A stretch of 64,000 bases of DNA, from assembly GCF_017355935.1 (NCBI RefSeq), contig NZ_JAFIQT010000004.1:1-64000 (forward strand), given 5' to 3'. A program made the position numbers and the translations under genes. The DNA comes from Telluribacter humicola. Its GTDB lineage: Bacteria; Bacteroidota; Bacteroidia; Cytophagales; Spirosomataceae. This document shows, in pieces, positions 43,451-52,233 of the stretch (within the stretch, counting starts at the first letter, position 1; each line of letters begins with the position of its first letter). Below the pieces are notes generated by a model, which worked only from the letters and a program-made list of their open reading frames with translations, was not told the origin of the DNA and did not search any database.

Positions 43451-45049
43451 TTAGGGTCTATCGGCTAGTTGGGTGAGGAGTAGGCCAGTGTCGCCGCTTT
43501 CGACTCTGGGAGCATTGGCATAAGTGACCTTTCCGGTTTTGTCGAATATCATGTACCGGGGAATTTCGTTCAGCTTTTGTTTCCTAAGAAATTCAGAAGC
43601 TTTAGGATTTACCACCAGGTAGTTTTCAGGGTATTTATCCAGTTTCTCCTGGGTGCTGGCCGTTAGCCACGGTTTAGGACTTGAATCAATAGATAGATAC
43701 ACAAAGACAACCTGTTTGTTTTTAAGCCCCTCCCGCAAACCGGCTGATGCCGGCATTGCTGCTCGACAGGGAGCACACCAGCTGGCCCAGAAGTCCACAT
43801 AGATAACTTTGCCCGCGTGACGTTTCTTAATTTCATCCAGCGTGAGTTTATTTCCCTTGGTGTCGGCTAGTACTACCGACCCAGTTTCATTCCGACTACT
43901 GTCTAGATCAAGGGCAAACTCTTCCCGTAGGGAATGGGTCAGGGAGGTATCCTTTACCAGAGTCTCGTATTGTTGGAAGTAAGCCAGGAAGTCCTCGTGG
44001 GGGTAGTAATGTCGGATACGTCTTACTTCGCGGGCTAACAAGAAGGCGCGATCCTGCTCACTGAACAGTGGTGAGGTACTTAGCTGCGCAAATACTTCCT
44101 TACGATCCCGGTTAGAGCCATCCATTATTTCTTTGTACGAAGCTCGATTAACGATGTACTTCTCGGCAACTGCCTCAATGAACTGACGGTGGTAGGGCTC
44201 GGGATAGCCATAGGGATTGACCTGGTATTTTTGCAATCGTGCTCCCACCTGCGGCTCAGGTACCTTATCAGTTTCCATATCCAGGAGATGGCGCAGGTGC
44301 TGCACCTTGTTCTTGTGGTACTGATAGGGCATATCTGCTAGCTGGTCCAGCGCGCGGAGCGAATCCAGCAGCCGGTCTTCCTTCTGCAGATACTCACTAG
44401 CATCCAGGTACATAGCTTTTTTGAGTGGATGTAATATCCTTTCATTCCTTTCCATTTTTTGTTGCTGGCTAAGCCCTTCACTTGCTGCCATCATTGTCTT
44501 ACTGGTTAAAACTCCCGTAGCTAAAAAATTTATTGCGCCTAAATACCTCCCTAAAGATGAGTACTGCCCACATTGGAAATGGTCACGCACCAGCTGTTCA
44601 ATACCGTGGTCGAATGGACGGGTGGTGCGGTTCAGGATGGTGAGGTGTGGGCGTCCCTGGCGGTATTCAATCTGAACAGAGTCCCCCTTCTGAAGCAGGT
44701 ACTCGTTGTAGTCCAGGTAGTTGGTTAGGTGGCGCAGGACCAGGAACTTTTCTTTAATAGGTAGGACGATGGGCTCGGGTAGAAGGCCGGGCTTGATTTC
44801 AATTTGTTCCTGTTCGTTTCCCCAGTACAGGGAAATGAGCCGGTCATTGCGCAGCCACATCTTTTCGGTGTGGTAGTAGTAATTATCAATGTCAGGTTTA
44901 TTCTTAAACAGCACCACGATGGTGTCAGGTGTGCTGTCTTTTGTTTCGCTCGCCTCTGTTTTGCTCGCTTCACTACTAGCCTGCTCTGTTGTGCAGGAGG
45001 TACAATATAAGAGCGGAAGAACAACGAGTAGAGTAAGAACTGTTCTCAT
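43451..45049 (-). CDS. TlpA-like thiol:disulfide oxidoreductase lipoprotein
   Basis: 532 residues with a lipoprotein signal (MRTVLTLLVVLPLLYCTSC), a long region without clear family (50-395) and a C-terminal thioredoxin-like domain. GKVIYVDFWASWCAPCRAAMP carries the CxxC active site, and NEIPRYMIFDKTGKV has the cis-Pro motif. It is probably anchored in the periplasmic face and reduces or isomerises exported protein thiols. Many Bacteroidota encode such large TlpA proteins. Confidence 0.85.
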   Translation of the reverse strand: MRTVLTLLVVLPLLYCTSCTTEQASSEASKTEASETKDSTPDTIVVLFKNKPDIDNYYYHTEKMWLRNDRLISLYWGNEQEQIEIKPGLLPEPIVLPIKEKFLVLRHLTNYLDYNEYLLQKGDSVQIEYRQGRPHLTILNRTTRPFDHGIEQLVRDHFQCGQYSSLGRYLGAINFLATGVLTSKTMMAASEGLSQQQKMERNERILHPLKKAMYLDASEYLQKEDRLLDSLRALDQLADMPYQYHKNKVQHLRHLLDMETDKVPEPQVGARLQKYQVNPYGYPEPYHRQFIEAVAEKYIVNRASYKEIMDGSNRDRKEVFAQLSTSPLFSEQDRAFLLAREVRRIRHYYPHEDFLAYFQQYETLVKDTSLTHSLREEFALDLDSSRNETGSVVLADTKGNKLTLDEIKKRHAGKVIYVDFWASWCAPCRAAMPASAGLREGLKNKQVVFVYLSIDSSPKPWLTASTQEKLDKYPENYLVVNPKASEFLRKQKLNEIPRYMIFDKTGKVTYANAPRVESGDTGLLLTQLADRP

Positions 45050-45251
45050 AAGAAATGGTAGTTTTAACGTGTAAATATTGCTTCGGATCAGGCTATCAGA
45101 CCAGGATATGAACTCTCATTTTATAATTCACATCTCCAGCTCTTATGTAAAATAAGTCAGCAGATATCTTAAAGAGTAGAGGCAAGCGAAGGATAACTAA
45201 AATTTAAGTTATACAATTCTGCTTTAAGTGCCTTAATTAGGAATACACGGT

Positions 45252-45566
45252 TTGAAAAAATTTATCCAACGGTCATCTGCCAGTAGTTACGCCCCATTAG
45301 GGAAGATTGTAGATGAGAATGAAATACCTTTAGAAGGGGGGCGTATTTATTTGGCTGGATTAGAAAGGAAGGGACTTACAGCTATACCTACCTTTAATGT
45401 AAGGACAATGTCTGACAAAGATGGCAATTACACCTTATCTTGTATCAGCAGGCACACATCGAGTACAGGCGATGGCAGAAGGGCTCTATTTGATCAATTA
45501 TGGAAGGGAGGGGCAATATGAAATAGCTGGTGCACCTAACAAAATACATAGTGAGAACTATGGACT
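45252..45566 (+). pseudogene. carboxypeptidase-regulatory-like fragment, frameshifted
   Basis: LGKIVDENEIPLEGGRIYLAG to MSDKDGNYTLSCIS is the typical beta-sandwich repeat of carboxypeptidase-regulatory domains. After a one-base shift it continues AGTHRVQAMAEGLYLINYGREGQ. No further domain follows, so this is a remnant. Confidence 0.55.
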
Positions 45567-46583
45567 ACTATAATAAACTTTCAGATGATAGAGCTGTAAA
45601 ATCTGAAAAAGAGCAGGTGTATTGATGTGTAGATAAAATTAGTTCTATACTTCGCGCGTTGCCCCTTTGGGCTCTCAGCCACATTCCCCGGTAGGTTTAC
45701 TTCCATACTGTATAAACTAGGGGTTATATATTTGTCAACAGGCACGGCTACGATTTTGTAGAAAGCCTGGTTCCGCTGAGTTAAGGGCAATGGCCGTTTA
45801 CGGCTCCAAGGTGCCATATCGTACTACTACCTGTCAATACCATAAATCCGGTATATTAGTGTTCCATCCTGATGAAAATCTACAGTCTTTGATACCTCTA
45901 CTAGGTCCTACTTCCGATAAATCCATTTTATATATATCAAATATTGACTTTACTGTTATCAAGCTATTTCAGGTACTTACACTAGTTCCACTCTTACATT
46001 ACGATATCTTCATTGCTCAGTATTCGATCTTTTTCCAACATCCTCATTTGCTCCTCCTTACGGGTTAGTGCCCCTGTCGATTCGAGTTTATAATATTCAT
46101 ACTTGATGTAGTACTTACCCATAAAGTTTTAGCCATACAGACAATTGTTACCGTATTAGTAACGTGGATCATTCGCAGGACAAGGCACTGTTTTTCTCCC
46201 AACCTTTCTCCCAACTTGTCTCCCAACCTTCATGTATTACTCTGAATTATTACGGTAACAATTCCTTCTGTCTTGACTACAGGCACTGGCATGCAACTTA
46301 CTACCATAGCCTAGTGTTGATGGAAACATCTGCCCAACCTGCTCCATCCTATGGATGGATGCGTTTAAATAACTATTGATAAGTGGCCTGTGGCTTTTAC
46401 CTTGATGCTACATATGCTAGCTTCATGGTACTTACCAATCCACCAGTATTGATACCCTTAACTCAATCTTCAAACCTTACTCCTACTACCTTCTTCCTTC
46501 CTCATCTACCGCAATAGTCGCTGTAAGTAATGACATTAATGATGGTCAACTCGACAAAATGTCTAGTCCCATTTACCCTTGAC
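45567..46583. other. gene-poor region with repeat copy
   Basis: No intact gene is seen. It contains the third copy of the degenerate repeat at 45743-45927. Other open frames here are short and poorly coding. Confidence 0.45.
45743..45927 (-). repeat. degenerate coding repeat, copy 3 of 3
   Basis: The minus strand carries VDFHQDGTLIYRIYGID, then stops, then APWSRKRPLPLTQRNQAFYKIV. Part of its DNA is identical to 2498-2517. Confidence 0.5.
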
Positions 46584-46632
46584 CCTAAATTATAAATAGT
46601 TTACATAATTTGTAAACTATTTATAATTTAGG
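46584..46632. promoter_or_regulatory. 49-bp perfect palindrome upstream of GNAT/HTH pair
   Basis: Two perfectly complementary 21-nt arms (46584-46604 and 46612-46632; core TAGTTTAC / GTAAACTA) with a 7-base spacer, ending 24 nt before the start codon at 46656. It is a strong candidate operator for the HTH protein encoded downstream, and possibly a promoter. Confidence 0.75.
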
Positions 46633-46655
46633 TAAATTCGTGAAACATCTGAAAC

Positions 46656-47150
46656 ATGTATCTGCTCTACATAGGTGTAAATCCACCGGCATATGTCAAG
46701 GCTGTTATTGAACCTCTTACTAGTAGCGACCTTAGTAAGCTAACACCAAGAGATTTTTATTTTAACTGGAAAGACTTTGAAGATACTGACCTGTGGAAAC
46801 TGCGTCTGCAAGACAGTAACGAGATATTGGCAGCTATGTCACTAACAGGCTTTCCCTCAGAGAGCCGCATAGAGATCAATCTGATTGCCAGCCGACGTAA
46901 CAACGTTGGACCTGAAAAACAGTACGATCGTGTGGCAGGTTGTCTGATCGGCTGGGCGTGTCGTTTAGCAGTAGGGAAGTATGGGGTTGATGCGTGTGTG
47001 TCTCTAACCCCTAAAACCCAGTTAATCAACTATTATAAAAATAAGTATAGTATGCTTAGTGCCGGTACGCAGCTTTATGTAGATGGCCCTACCCTTTATC
47101 AGCTTATTCAAACATATATTGACCATGAACCTGGAGAAGATAACCCCTGA
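46656..47150 (+). CDS. GNAT-like protein, candidate toxin
   Basis: 164 residues. The order NEILAAMSLTGFPSESRIEINLIASRRNNVG, YDRVAGCLIGWACRLAVGKYG and YYKNKYSML resembles an acetyltransferase fold (central strand, then acetyl-CoA loop and helix), although the classical RxxGxG/A is not clear. It overlaps the HTH gene by 26 nt and is preceded by an operator-like palindrome, the layout of GNAT-type toxin-antitoxin pairs. The toxin role is inferred. Confidence 0.55.
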   Translation: MYLLYIGVNPPAYVKAVIEPLTSSDLSKLTPRDFYFNWKDFEDTDLWKLRLQDSNEILAAMSLTGFPSESRIEINLIASRRNNVGPEKQYDRVAGCLIGWACRLAVGKYGVDACVSLTPKTQLINYYKNKYSMLSAGTQLYVDGPTLYQLIQTYIDHEPGEDNP

Positions 47151-47637
47151 AGAACTAGTTGATGGCTTTATGGTACCGGCTCACCTGACGGATGAGCAGC
47201 GCCGTACAGCCAATCTACAACTAGCTAACGTTCGTCAGAAAAGAATGGCTGAACGTTCACAACAAGAGAAACTGTATGGTCAACTCTTACAGTTGAAGAT
47301 CCAGATGGAGGACTACATCAGGCAGGACACCTATGATCCAAAGAAGAGCTTTTCCCATTTCCTAAACTCCTACATTGAGCTTTTACAGAAAAAGAAAAAT
47401 GAAGTAGCTTCTGAGCTTGCTATTCATAAGACCAAGCTTAGCCAGTTACTTTCTGGTCATCGCGAACCATCGGAGGAAATATTCATTCGGTTAGAACTTC
47501 ACTCCAACAGGTTTATACCTGCTCACCACTGGTTTCGCCTTTCCGTGAAAAAGCAGGAGCATGCCCTAATGACCAACAGCTCCTTGAGGAACAGGGAGAG
47601 AGCACACGTAAAAGCAGGTATAGAGCTAGCATTATAG
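47125..47637 (+). CDS. HTH protein, candidate antitoxin/autorepressor
   Basis: 170 residues from MNLEKITPEELVDGFMVP. An earlier in-frame ATG at 47083 lies deep inside the upstream gene. A charged N-terminal helix region (ANLQLANVRQKRMAERSQQE) is followed by an Xre-like HTH, ELAIHKTKLSQLLSGHREPSEEIFIRLELHS. It overlaps the GNAT-like gene, so the two are probably translationally coupled. Confidence 0.65.
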   Translation: MNLEKITPEELVDGFMVPAHLTDEQRRTANLQLANVRQKRMAERSQQEKLYGQLLQLKIQMEDYIRQDTYDPKKSFSHFLNSYIELLQKKKNEVASELAIHKTKLSQLLSGHREPSEEIFIRLELHSNRFIPAHHWFRLSVKKQEHALMTNSSLRNRERAHVKAGIELAL

Positions 47638-47728
47638 CTAACCAGGGAAGGAAGAGCCTATCCCCCACCTTTCTCTTAACCAGGACTCAGGAAGTTACTG
47701 CCTTTCAAAAGAATGGCTGGAGAAACAA

Positions 47729-48580
47729 TTAACGTAGTCTCCGCCGTTTAACTTCCTGAACCTGCCTGATGACGGATTGCTGTTGCTCCCGGCTCTTCTG
47801 CACTTCCATTTGCTCTTGAGCCTGCTGCAGGCGTTCCTGCTCCTTTTTCTGAGCCTCTGCCCGCAGGATCTCCAACCGCTGCGCTACGCGCTCCTGCTGC
47901 GTGCCATGCTGCTGTATCCTACTATACTCAAAGCGCTCGATCAGCGGCCGCTCGTAGTGGAACTGCCGGTCAAACTGCTCTTCGCTCATCTGGATGAAGG
48001 CACTGCGGTCAAAGCCTCCTTTGACGGCTCCCTTCTCCGTAGCCCGATGATTGGTGGCCGGGCTCAGCTTCAGGGGGTGCTTCCGCAGGAGCCCTCCCCC
48101 CTGCTGCTGCGCCTTAAAGCCCTGTAGATTCTCCGTCCGGCTTACGATCACGTGTACGTGCGTCTGCGCCCCCGGCTTTTTCTTTCCCTTTTGTTCTTCT
48201 CCCAGCTGTACCGCCCGGTCCTGGCTACTATGGCTGCGCTCCCTTTCGATCTTGCCGAACCACACCAGATCCTTTCCCGCTATGCCCTTACCAAAGTTGT
48301 GGGCATAGTGGTTCATTACCTGCCGGACATACTCCCGGAGCCTGACCGGATCCTCTTCTATGTGCCTTAGCTCTGATTGGCTGGGGCTGATGATCACCTG
48401 GTAGAACTTCTCCTCCTGCCGTCCCAGATTCCGCTTGTTCTGGTCAATGGCCGGCGTCACCAGAAGGGCAGGTAACCCCTGCTGCTCCTGGCTAAACCAC
48501 TGCCCCCTCTCCTGCTTCTCGAGATAGTTGACCAGTCCTTCGCAACTGCCCGCACTTCCCCCGCTTATCTTGACTACCAT
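47729..48580 (-). CDS. DUF5712 (MobB-like) relaxase-type mobilization protein
   Basis: 283 residues starting MVVKISGGSAGSCEGLVNYLEK, the hallmark of DUF5712/MobB proteins. The central block has KFYQVIISPSQSEL, NHYAHNFGKG, LVWFGKIERERSH and AQTHVHVIVSRT, whose HxHxxxSR motif resembles the metal site of relaxases. The C-terminal 60 residues form a charged coiled coil. It is followed upstream by the BfmA-type gene with a 6-nt gap. It should nick oriT and lead transfer. Confidence 0.8.
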   Translation of the reverse strand: MVVKISGGSAGSCEGLVNYLEKQERGQWFSQEQQGLPALLVTPAIDQNKRNLGRQEEKFYQVIISPSQSELRHIEEDPVRLREYVRQVMNHYAHNFGKGIAGKDLVWFGKIERERSHSSQDRAVQLGEEQKGKKKPGAQTHVHVIVSRTENLQGFKAQQQGGGLLRKHPLKLSPATNHRATEKGAVKGGFDRSAFIQMSEEQFDRQFHYERPLIERFEYSRIQQHGTQQERVAQRLEILRAEAQKKEQERLQQAQEQMEVQKSREQQQSVIRQVQEVKRRRLR

Positions 48581-48586
48581 GCGGGC

Positions 48587-49021
48587 CTAGTTCTTTTTAG
48601 GTGAGTTGGGATCAGCAGGTGGCACCGGTGGCTTCGGCGGGCCGGCTAAACCCGCCTTAAAGCGGTCGCTCAGCAGGTCAGGCCGGATCGAGTTGCCAAT
48701 TGCGCGCAGGTGGGCCTGCCCGATCTTTCGGGGCAGGTCTTCCTGCATCAGCGTGATCAGCACCTTGACATCATCCGACAGTGGGCGCAGGATCTTCTTT
48801 TCCTGCTCGCGGATAAAGCCGATCAGCCGCTTGTCGAGGGCTTTGATGGCATCGGTAGGATTGACCGCCTGGGGATCACGTGGATCGGCCTGGGTCACTT
48901 TGAAATACCGGATCATGGCACCAAACAGGTCTTTGTTGGTCATACCGTAGGATTTAGCCAGGCGCTTGAACTCTTCGTACAGCTCAGGATCCACATCTAC
49001 ACTTTTCAGTGATCTACTCAT
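48587..49021 (-). CDS. BfmA/BtgA-family mobilization accessory protein
   Basis: 144 residues. The start SLKSVDVDPELYEEFKRLAKSYGMTNKDLFGAMIRYF has the ribbon-helix-helix pattern of BfmA/BtgA proteins. The rest is a helical domain and a Pro-rich tail (AGPPKPPVPPADPNSPKKN). It is the usual partner of the DUF5712 relaxase and binds oriT. Confidence 0.82.
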   Translation of the reverse strand: MSRSLKSVDVDPELYEEFKRLAKSYGMTNKDLFGAMIRYFKVTQADPRDPQAVNPTDAIKALDKRLIGFIREQEKKILRPLSDDVKVLITLMQEDLPRKIGQAHLRAIGNSIRPDLLSDRFKAGLAGPPKPPVPPADPNSPKKN

Positions 49022-49157
49022 AATACGTACAGAAACAAAAACGGAAATCTACCTCTGTAAATCAGCCTGTTAGCAGGCGAATACGGACACCTTCCGTTTC
49101 ACTAAGTTAGTGATATAAAATTAAGTGGTTGATAAACAGCCTTTTCAGCCCCGCAGG

Positions 49158-49204
49158 GCGAGCCTCAGAACAGTCTGACCGCAGGGAATACTGTTCCGGC
49201 TCGC
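49158..49204. repeat. inverted repeat, candidate oriT structure
   Basis: Arms GCGAGCC (49158-49164) and GGCTCGC (49198-49204) with inner arms AACAGT and ACTGTT. It lies 137 nt upstream of the mobilization genes. This is a common position for a nic-site hairpin, but the nic sequence is unknown. Confidence 0.45.
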
Positions 49205-49411
49205 TTCTTATGAAAACGTAAAAAATGCCAGGAGGTCAAAGAGAAAAGAAAAGATGGAGCAAGTAGATCAAATTCAGCCTTTTACCCTCTGCTCTCCTAT
49301 CAACTCCCTGAGTGTCAGGTCTGAAAACCTGCGGGCAAAGATACAAAGGAAAGCGATGTGAAGGTTGTAGAGAAACAAGTTTATCTACTTCTTAACCAGA
49401 TACTTAGAAGT

Positions 49412-49534
49412 GTGTTAGTTTGTGTTACTGGCGTGTTAGCAACGTGTTACTTTGTGTTACTAGCATGTTACTTTGTGTTACTGGCGTGTTACTTTGTGTT
49501 ACTGGCGTGTTACTTTGTGTTAGCAACGTGTTAG
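49412..49534. repeat. phased TGTTA repeat array (iteron-like)
   Basis: About a dozen TGTTA motifs spaced 10-11 bp, organised into 21-bp units of the type GTGTTACTTTGTGTTACTGGC. The spacing places all on one face of the helix. Upstream of mob genes this suggests binding sites for a Rep or Mob protein. Confidence 0.65.
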
Positions 49535-49774
49535 TTTTCCAGGTAAGGAGCTTCAAATTTACAGAAGGGCTAATAAGTACAACTAGGAGATAAAATAAGC
49601 TGCATGCAAAGCCGAGCATTACGCTGAAATAGTTTTCACTTGTTCATCCATTTTTATGGCGGCAACCAGACAAGTGGTTGAATGCTGAATGACAGTTATC
49701 AACAGTAATCATCAAATTGAATCATAGCTCGCACACAGCTGTTATTCGTAGTTTGCCCTACTATGTCTTTATGA

Positions 49775-50776
49775 TTATTTTTCAATTCTTACCTTCTTTA
49801 GGACTTTTCCTTTACGATCAATTGCCTGCATCAGGAGCATATTTTCCGTAAGTGCAAAAGTCATAAAGCCCTGTATGGGTGCAAAGAAATCGTGCGGCCC
49901 CCTTGGCTTTAAACTTTCATTTGCTTCTGATCCTGCGCCGGAAATAAAATGATGAGTTACTTTGTTTTTCGGGTGGTAATACTGCAGGTGGTGCTCATGG
50001 CCGCTCAGGTATACATCTACTTTATACTGTTCAAAAATTGGTTCCAGGGAGTGACGGACGTGTGGCTCCTGTAAAGCTCTGTTTCCAGCGGTGTACATCG
50101 GGTGGTGCCCTACTACTATTCTCCATTTCACTGTAGGGTCTTTATCCGCTAATACCTGCTCCAGCCATTGCTTCTGATCGGTGCTGTCCTGCTGCACCAG
50201 TTCCTCGCCATATGAACTATGGTAGGCAGCTTTGTCAAGTGTATTAGTATCCAGATATATAAAGACTGCTATTGCATTTTTTCCAACGCTTCGCTTGAAG
50301 GTATAATAACGGGCAGGCATGTTCCAGCGCTGACTGATGTTGGTATAATCTATCTGGGCCTGCGCATTGCCGGCATAGTCGTGGTTGCCCAGCACCGCAT
50401 ACCAATCACGGTGCAGCGGGTACTGATAGAATACATTTTCGAACGACAAACGCCAAAGCGGATCGTGTACACTCGCCACCCCGTGCGGGTAAATGTTATC
50501 GCCGGTAGATATAATGAAACTGGCGTTTGTGCCTGTTACGGCTTTAGCTAGTTGTTCTGCTATGTCCCTCTGAAAGTACTCCCCGCCCCTACCAAAGTCT
50601 CCTATAGCGGCAAACTCCAGCGCACCATCAACTGACTCAAGCTTCTTAATATAGCCGCCGCGATACCCCTTGGCATATTCGGCCTCATAATCTTTGGTTT
50701 GTGCCTGCGCCTGTGGGCTATAAGTGGCATAAAATACAAAGGCAAAGCAAAGACGCTTGAATAAAATGTATACCAT
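49775..50776 (-). CDS. secreted metallophosphatase, tartrate-resistant acid phosphatase-like
   Basis: 333 residues with an N-terminal signal. The metallophosphatase motifs are in order: AIGDFG (GDxG), STGDNIYPHG (GDN), VLGNHDY (GNHD), VVGHHPMY and LSGHEHH. The layout is that of purple acid phosphatases, which remove phosphate from monoesters. It follows the SusC/SusD/PLC operon on the same strand, but a hairpin and 328 bp separate them, so it may have its own promoter. Confidence 0.85.
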   Translation of the reverse strand: MVYILFKRLCFAFVFYATYSPQAQAQTKDYEAEYAKGYRGGYIKKLESVDGALEFAAIGDFGRGGEYFQRDIAEQLAKAVTGTNASFIISTGDNIYPHGVASVHDPLWRLSFENVFYQYPLHRDWYAVLGNHDYAGNAQAQIDYTNISQRWNMPARYYTFKRSVGKNAIAVFIYLDTNTLDKAAYHSSYGEELVQQDSTDQKQWLEQVLADKDPTVKWRIVVGHHPMYTAGNRALQEPHVRHSLEPIFEQYKVDVYLSGHEHHLQYYHPKNKVTHHFISGAGSEANESLKPRGPHDFFAPIQGFMTFALTENMLLMQAIDRKGKVLKKVRIEK

Positions 50777-51104
50777 ATTCGATAATTAACAATCAATAAC
50801 CTGTCAGCCGAAATTAAAAGTTTGTCTCGAAAATGAAAAAGATAGGGTTCGACAAGCCTATTGTGTTTTCACTTAGTTTTATAGAGTTGGGTATCTATGG
50901 ATAGTCCGTCGGCAGACCCGCAAGCAGTGACTCTACTATGATATTCTTGAACATGGAATGTACTATAAATAAAAAACTATGTTAAAATTATGCCGCGATA
51001 GAAGTAAGATATTAGCTCACTCCCCAGCTTTATATATAACAGTGTACTAATGAATAATGACTGGCAGAGTAGTCTTTGCCAGTCATTAAGTAAGGTCTCA
51101 AATA
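50777..51104. other. intergenic between phosphatase and PLC operon
   Basis: 328 bp. It contains the inverted repeat at 51056-51087. No gene is seen. Confidence 0.4.
51056..51087. terminator. inverted repeat after the PLC gene, probable terminator
   Basis: Arms AATGACTGGCA and TGCCAGTCATT with a 10-base loop, placed 18 nt after the PLC stop codon on the minus strand. The T run after the stem is weak, so termination may be partial. Confidence 0.6.
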
Positions 51105-52223
51105 CTACTTCTTCAGGAAAGGATTCAATCTAAAATACTGGTTTCCTTCGAAGCTTACCTCATAATCAGAAACAAAATGAGTACTTTTCTGATAGTAGTC
51201 TGTCGTGATTATCTGAGCGCCTGATTTAAGGGCCGCTTCATACTGGCTTCTGTCATTCGTTCGAGCCTGGGTTGTATTGGCATCTGCCCGAGTACGTACA
51301 ATGTACCCTTTCTTCACCAATTTCTGTATTCTGTCTGCTTCTTTTACAGGATCATTCATAATGAGGATAGCTGCTTCTGGCGTACCGGGTTCGGCATTTG
51401 CAAATAGCACACGTCCTTTCAAAGATGGATGATCCTGGATGTAGGTAGCCCTCTTTTCATCCTTCTCATCAAGCACAAAGATGAACTTGCCCTTTGCCTC
51501 TTGTAACGAAGGCCAGTTACCCTGAAGCACAGCTTCTTCCAGAGTGCTATACTTTCCTCTTACCTGATCTGGCGTTATCAGTTTATCCTTTCCCAGCTTA
51601 TCCAGTATTACGCGGTCAAGTTGATCCAGTACAGCAGAGGTAAATTTCTCCGGTACTGTAAAGCCCTCTCTTTTAATGGCCTGATCCTTAGCATTCATGG
51701 TGATGAAGACGGGCTGATGGCCGGGGTTTTGATCTGACCACTGCTTCAGGTCCTGCAGGCAGTTCTCCAGCGTCAGGTAATGGCTCCTGAAATCAATTTC
51801 CTGGATATGGAATATTTTAAAGCCAGGCTTCATCATCTGCTTTTCCGGGTCATATGCCTTGGCCTGGTTATTCACCCAGTCCAACCCTTTTGGGTGCGCA
51901 TACTTCCCTCCTTCAGCATCTGCATAAATATCAATTTCCAGATTTCCTAAACCCATATTCAGCTGCTCAATAATGCTGATGTGGCTATAGTCTATGCCAT
52001 TTGCCATATCTCCACTGGTTTGCTTCAGCATCTGAAATAGGGCGGGATCAATAGCTTGCTTATAACTGTTATGAGACCCTATTACCTGTATATGGTTAAG
52101 TGGGATGTGCGCTGCTTCTTTCACAACTTTACCCGCTATATCTTCTTTTTTGGTACTGGTTCCTTGAGCCGCAACAGCACCAGACAATAAGATACCGGAT
52201 AATATGATGGCAATTCCTTTCAT
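51105..52223 (-). CDS. secreted Ca2+-dependent phosphoinositide phospholipase C-like protein
   Basis: 372 residues with a signal peptide (MKGIAIILSGILLSGAVAAQG). PI-PLC-C1-like motifs are visible: IQVIGSHNSYKQ with the first catalytic His, LEIDIYAD, IHIQEIDFRSHYLT with the second His and metal ligands, LGKDKLITPDQVRGKY, and the C-terminal ADANTTQARTNDRSQYE. It should cleave phosphoinositides or related phosphodiesters outside the cell. It starts 10 nt after the SusD gene, so it is part of that operon. Confidence 0.82.
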   Translation of the reverse strand: MKGIAIILSGILLSGAVAAQGTSTKKEDIAGKVVKEAAHIPLNHIQVIGSHNSYKQAIDPALFQMLKQTSGDMANGIDYSHISIIEQLNMGLGNLEIDIYADAEGGKYAHPKGLDWVNNQAKAYDPEKQMMKPGFKIFHIQEIDFRSHYLTLENCLQDLKQWSDQNPGHQPVFITMNAKDQAIKREGFTVPEKFTSAVLDQLDRVILDKLGKDKLITPDQVRGKYSTLEEAVLQGNWPSLQEAKGKFIFVLDEKDEKRATYIQDHPSLKGRVLFANAEPGTPEAAILIMNDPVKEADRIQKLVKKGYIVRTRADANTTQARTNDRSQYEAALKSGAQIITTDYYQKSTHFVSDYEVSFEGNQYFRLNPFLKK

Positions 52224-52233
52224 TGTTGTAGCC

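Noticed and set aside
49412-49534. Repeat array as a CRISPR
   Set aside because: There are no unique spacers; the units are directly tandem with 10-11 bp periodicity, and no cas genes are near.
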